Shown here one piece after another: positions 40,596-43,212 of a stretch of 43,212 nt of DNA (position 1 is its first letter; each line of letters starts with the position of its first letter). Source of the DNA: Bacillota bacterium (GTDB lineage: Bacteria; Bacillota; Clostridia; Lachnospirales; Lachnospiraceae); assembly GCA_023663285.1 (NCBI GenBank), contig JAMPHT010000027.1:1-43212 (forward strand). The letters are read 5' to 3'. The position numbers and the translations under genes are program-made. Under the pieces are notes generated by a model. That model saw only the letters and a program-made list of their open reading frames with translations. It ran no database searches and was not told the DNA's origin.

Positions 40596-40674
40596 CTTCT
40601 CGCTAATCTCCTTATCCTCATAGTGTTTTTACAGGAGCATATGCTTTGCCCCCGTCTGACAGAACAACACTATA

Positions 40675-40704
40675 ATCATAACTTTGCCACTATGCCTTTG
40701 TCAA
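40675..40704 (-). promoter_or_regulatory. SigA promoter of the zinc-ribbon gene
   Basis: TTGACA (40704-40699), an 18-bp spacer and TATGAT (40680-40675) on the minus strand. Confidence 0.75.
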
Positions 40705-40782
40705 GTTCTTTTTCGATTTGACAAAAATCACCATATCAGTTCCCCGGCAGGTATGCACACACACAGAGGACGCCGATGCAGG

Positions 40783-41850
40783 TCAATACTCCACCGCCTT
40801 TTCTTCCCCGTTCATCACCCGCATTGCGCCCTGGGCAAGAGCCAGCAGCTCATCCTCACCGGCATATACGGTAACAGGCGCGATCCAGCCCGTCCTCTCC
40901 TTCAGCACGTCGCATACGTCCTGTCCATAGGCAATACCCCCTGTAAGGATGATTTGGTCCACCCTGCCGTTCAGCACACAGGCCATAGCGCCGATGTCCT
41001 TTGCCACCTGCAGCAGAAATGCCTGTTTCGCCTCCGCGGCCTTTTCGTCTCCCTCATTTGCCCGCTTTGTCACATCCCGCATATCGTTTGTGCCAAGATA
41101 GGCGTTAAAGCCGCCCTTGCCGATGAGCTTGCCGTAGATTTCCTTTTCCGTGTATTTCCCTGAGAAGCACAGCTTCACAAGAGCGCCGCAGGGCACGCCG
41201 CCCGCACGTTCCGGCGAAAACGCTCCGTCACCGTCAAAGGCGCTGAACACATCCACTACTCTGCCGCCTTCATGGGCGCCCACGGACACACCGCCGCCCA
41301 TATGTACTACGATCAGCCTTAAAGACTCATAAGGCCTGCCAACCTCTTTTGCATACCGCCTTGCCACCGCTTTCTGATTCAGGGCATGGAAGATGCTCCC
41401 TCTGGGAATCTCAGCCATGCCGGAATATCTGGCTATGGGCATCAGCTCATCCACCACCACAGGGTCAACGATATAGGCAGGAACGCCGATAGAATCTGCG
41501 ATCTCTCTCGCCAGGATACCCCCCAGGTTGGAAGCATGCTGCCCCTGCACACCCTTTTTCAGATCCGCCAGGATCTCCTCCGTGACCTCATAAGTACCGC
41601 CGGGAATAGGCTTCAGCATACCGCCTCGGCCCACCACCACGTTCAGGGATTTGATGTCAAAATTTTTAGAGGCCAGAAGGTCCGTAATGATCTGCTTTCT
41701 GAAATCCTTCTGGTCAAAAATAGTCTCGTACCGGGAGATCTCCTCGGTGGAATGCCTCAGGGTCTCCTCAAACAACAGGGTCTCATCCTCAAACACACCG
41801 ATCTTGGTGGAGGTGGAACCGGGATTAATGATTAAGCTTTTTATGGACAT
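40783..41850 (-). CDS. buk: Butyrate kinase
   Basis: 355 aa from the ATG at 41850 (AGGAGG seven bases upstream); an in-frame ATG at 41925 has no binding site. Converts butyryl phosphate plus ADP to butyrate plus ATP. ASKHA acetokinase-family motifs: [17 protein letters not shown] (phosphate 1), [47 protein letters not shown] (adenosine/phosphate 2), [39 protein letters not shown]. It follows ptb by 100 bases in the same direction, the classical ptb-buk order. Branched-chain acyl phosphates may also be accepted, as known for some family members. Confidence 0.96.
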   Translation of the reverse strand: MSIKSLIINPGSTSTKIGVFEDETLLFEETLRHSTEEISRYETIFDQKDFRKQIITDLLASKNFDIKSLNVVVGRGGMLKPIPGGTYEVTEEILADLKKGVQGQHASNLGGILAREIADSIGVPAYIVDPVVVDELMPIARYSGMAEIPRGSIFHALNQKAVARRYAKEVGRPYESLRLIVVHMGGGVSVGAHEGGRVVDVFSAFDGDGAFSPERAGGVPCGALVKLCFSGKYTEKEIYGKLIGKGGFNAYLGTNDMRDVTKRANEGDEKAAEAKQAFLLQVAKDIGAMACVLNGRVDQIILTGGIAYGQDVCDVLKERTGWIAPVTVYAGEDELLALAQGAMRVMNGEEKAVEY

Positions 41851-41950
41851 ATTGTTTCCTCCTGTTATACTTCTCCATTTTCTGTCTTGCTGATCTTCTG
41901 TTTCGCCTTCTGCCTCTTTTCCCATCTGGCACGCCGCCTTGACGCTATCC

Positions 41951-42877
41951 TTACCCCTTCGCTTTCTTCAGCTCTTCCGCCACTACAGCAGCCAGCGCGA
42001 TAGAATTCACCTTTGTCTCAAAGGTATCGGAGCGGCTGGTAAGGATGACGGGAACCTTGGTCCCGGTGAGGATACAGCCGTTTTTCACCCCCGGCACCAT
42101 ATGTACGATGGCCTTATATACCAGATTGCCCGCATGGATGTCCGGGAACAGCAGCACGTCTGCATCCCCGTGGATCTTTCTGTCGGTAGCCCCCTTGTGC
42201 TTTGCCGCCTCCGCGTCAATGGCCAGGTCAAGGGAAAGAGGCCCGTCCACGATACATCCGGTGATCTGTCCTTCCTCGCACATTTTCGTCAGCTCCGCCG
42301 CTTCCACTGTGGTCTCCATCTTGGGATTCACCACCTCCACCGCCGCCAGAGGCGCAACCTTGGGATTCTCTATGCCGCAGGCATTGCAGACAGGAATGGT
42401 ATTGTTGATAATGTGGACCTTATCCTCCAGGGTGGGGTAGGTGATAAACGCAACATCCGTCAGGAACAGGAGCCTGTCGATACAGGGCACGTCAAACACA
42501 CACACATGGGAAAGGGGGCCGCCTGTCCTTAAGCCTACTTCCTTATCCAGCACACTCTTTAAGAAATTCTTGGTGTCCACCAGGCCCTTCATATACATAT
42601 CGACCTCGCCGTCATGGGCAAGCTTCACCGCCTTATGGGCCGCCTCCACCATATCCGGCTCGTCGATGATCCGGTAGCCCTCCAGGCTCATGTCTATGGA
42701 TGCGGCTATCTCTCTGATCTTCGCCTCATCTCCCACCAGAACCGCATCTGCGATACCCTGGTGCTTCGCCTCCCGCACTGCCTCCAGCACTGCGGAATCC
42801 TGGGCTGCCGCCACCGCGATCTTTTTCATTTCACAGCTTTTCACCTTTGAAATCACGTCATCAAATCCTTGCTTCAT
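41951..42877 (-). CDS. ptb: Phosphate butyryltransferase
   Basis: 308 aa from the ATG at 42877, preceded by AAAGGAAGCAGGAG. Transfers butyryl from CoA to phosphate in the cytoplasm. Phosphate acetyl/butyryltransferase-family motifs: [72 protein letters not shown]-like [18 protein letters not shown], and [24 protein letters not shown]. First gene of the ptb-buk operon with its own promoter. With Buk it makes butyrate with substrate-level ATP. Confidence 0.96.
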   Translation of the reverse strand: MKQGFDDVISKVKSCEMKKIAVAAAQDSAVLEAVREAKHQGIADAVLVGDEAKIREIAASIDMSLEGYRIIDEPDMVEAAHKAVKLAHDGEVDMYMKGLVDTKNFLKSVLDKEVGLRTGGPLSHVCVFDVPCIDRLLFLTDVAFITYPTLEDKVHIINNTIPVCNACGIENPKVAPLAAVEVVNPKMETTVEAAELTKMCEEGQITGCIVDGPLSLDLAIDAEAAKHKGATDRKIHGDADVLLFPDIHAGNLVYKAIVHMVPGVKNGCILTGTKVPVILTSRSDTFETKVNSIALAAVVAEELKKAKG

Positions 42878-42970
42878 CACTCCTGCTTCCTTTCTGCCCT
42901 CCGGGCATCTCCTTTTGTTTTGCACAGCCGTGGAAACCTGCCTGTCCCGCTGCCGTGTCTAATCGTTAAA

Positions 42971-42999
42971 ATAATAACACGCTGCCCGGAAAACTGCAA
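42971..42999 (-). promoter_or_regulatory. SigA promoter of ptb-buk
   Basis: TTGCAG (42999-42994), a 17-bp spacer and TATTAT (42976-42971) on the minus strand, about 95 bases ahead of the ptb start. Confidence 0.75.
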
Positions 43000-43054
43000 G
43001 TGTTCTCTCGGTTACTTTTCATTCCTGACCCAAAAAGATAAATAGCAAAAAGAC

Positions 43055-43083
43055 TTGAAATCCTCCCCATGGGATGGTATGAT
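43055..43083 (+). promoter_or_regulatory. SigA promoter facing the window end
   Basis: TTGAAA (43055-43060), a 17-bp spacer and TATGAT (43078-43083). The 130 bases downstream hold an inverted repeat (CAAATAAT at 43122-43129 with ATTATTTG at 43173-43180) but no convincing ORF; the gene it serves is likely outside the window. Confidence 0.65.
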
Positions 43084-43212
43084 AAATGAGAAGAGGAAAA
43101 ACCAGAGAGGCGGCCTACCCTCAAATAATGACTTAGCGCTTTACAGCGTCAGCCGTCACTAGTACATCATTTATTATTTGACTACACTTTTTAGGAATTA
43201 TGTGTTATACTC

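Noticed and set aside
43184-43211. TTGACT followed by TATACT near the window end
   Set aside because: The spacer is about 22 bases, too long for a SigA promoter.
1-43212. CRISPR array, tRNA, rRNA, insertion sequence or prophage
   Set aside because: No regularly spaced repeats, cloverleaf, rRNA stretches, transposase or phage structural genes were seen on either strand.

Overview
The window looks like chromosomal DNA from a Gram-positive, high-GC member of the Lachnospiraceae (Clostridia). The case rests on strong AGGAGG ribosome binding sites, many consensus SigA promoters (TTGACA/TATAAT with 17-bp spacers), a SecA with a C-terminal SEC-C zinc tail, a ptb-buk butyrate module, a DUF975 membrane protein, a LytTR/GHKL two-component pair and several families I know mainly from Lachnospiraceae. 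The genus cannot be fixed from sequence alone. I found no tRNA, rRNA, CRISPR array, insertion sequence or prophage. Database-style names are from memory; no search was run.

Layout. 0.1-2.0 kb (+): an operon of a two-helix membrane protein, a small HEQEH putative metalloprotease and a DUF975 protein. 2.1-11.5 kb (-): a 140-aa protein of unknown function, a 1711-aa DUF4132 protein, secA and prfB, the last without the programmed frameshift. 11.6-12.8 kb (+): pectinesterase. 12.8-16 kb (-): four small proteins (repeat protein, FliD/FlgL-like protein, unknown protein, lipoprotein) with SigD-like promoter motifs. 16.1-18.4 kb (-): GHKL kinase and LytTR regulator with a 22-bp-phased direct repeat upstream. 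18.5-23.1 kb (-): three polytopic membrane proteins of glycosyltransferase-C type. 23.1-24.9 kb: a structured 430-bp intergenic region with two tiny minus-strand ORFs, then an ECF sigma factor and a membrane-anchored partner. 25-26.7 kb (+): HerA-like DUF853 ATPase. 26.8-32 kb (-): a gene remnant, a TIM-barrel isomerase, a GH28 polygalacturonase and a HTH-less LacI-type sensor fused to GGDEF. 32.1-33.7 kb: a C-type-lectin-like secreted protein (+) and a lone AbrB-type protein (-). 33.8-39.6 kb: uxaB-uxaA (-) divergent from lacI-uxaC (+). 39.7-42.9 kb (-): zinc-ribbon membrane protein, then ptb-buk.

How the genes work together. Three separated loci form a pectin route. Pectinesterase and GH28 both lack signal peptides, so they probably act on imported oligogalacturonides in the cytoplasm. 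UxaC, UxaB and UxaA then convert D-galacturonate to 2-keto-3-deoxygluconate. KDG kinase and aldolase are not in the window. The LacI regulator between uxaB and uxaC probably controls both directions: a perfect palindrome lies downstream of its own promoter and a 14/20 match lies downstream of the uxaB promoter. Ptb-Buk gives ATP and butyrate at the end of fermentation.

The parts most worth following as possibly undescribed are the DUF4132/140-aa pair, the FliD-like four-gene cluster, the PBP-GGDEF sensor translationally linked to an intracellular polygalacturonase, and the small-ORF cassette ahead of the ECF sigma gene.
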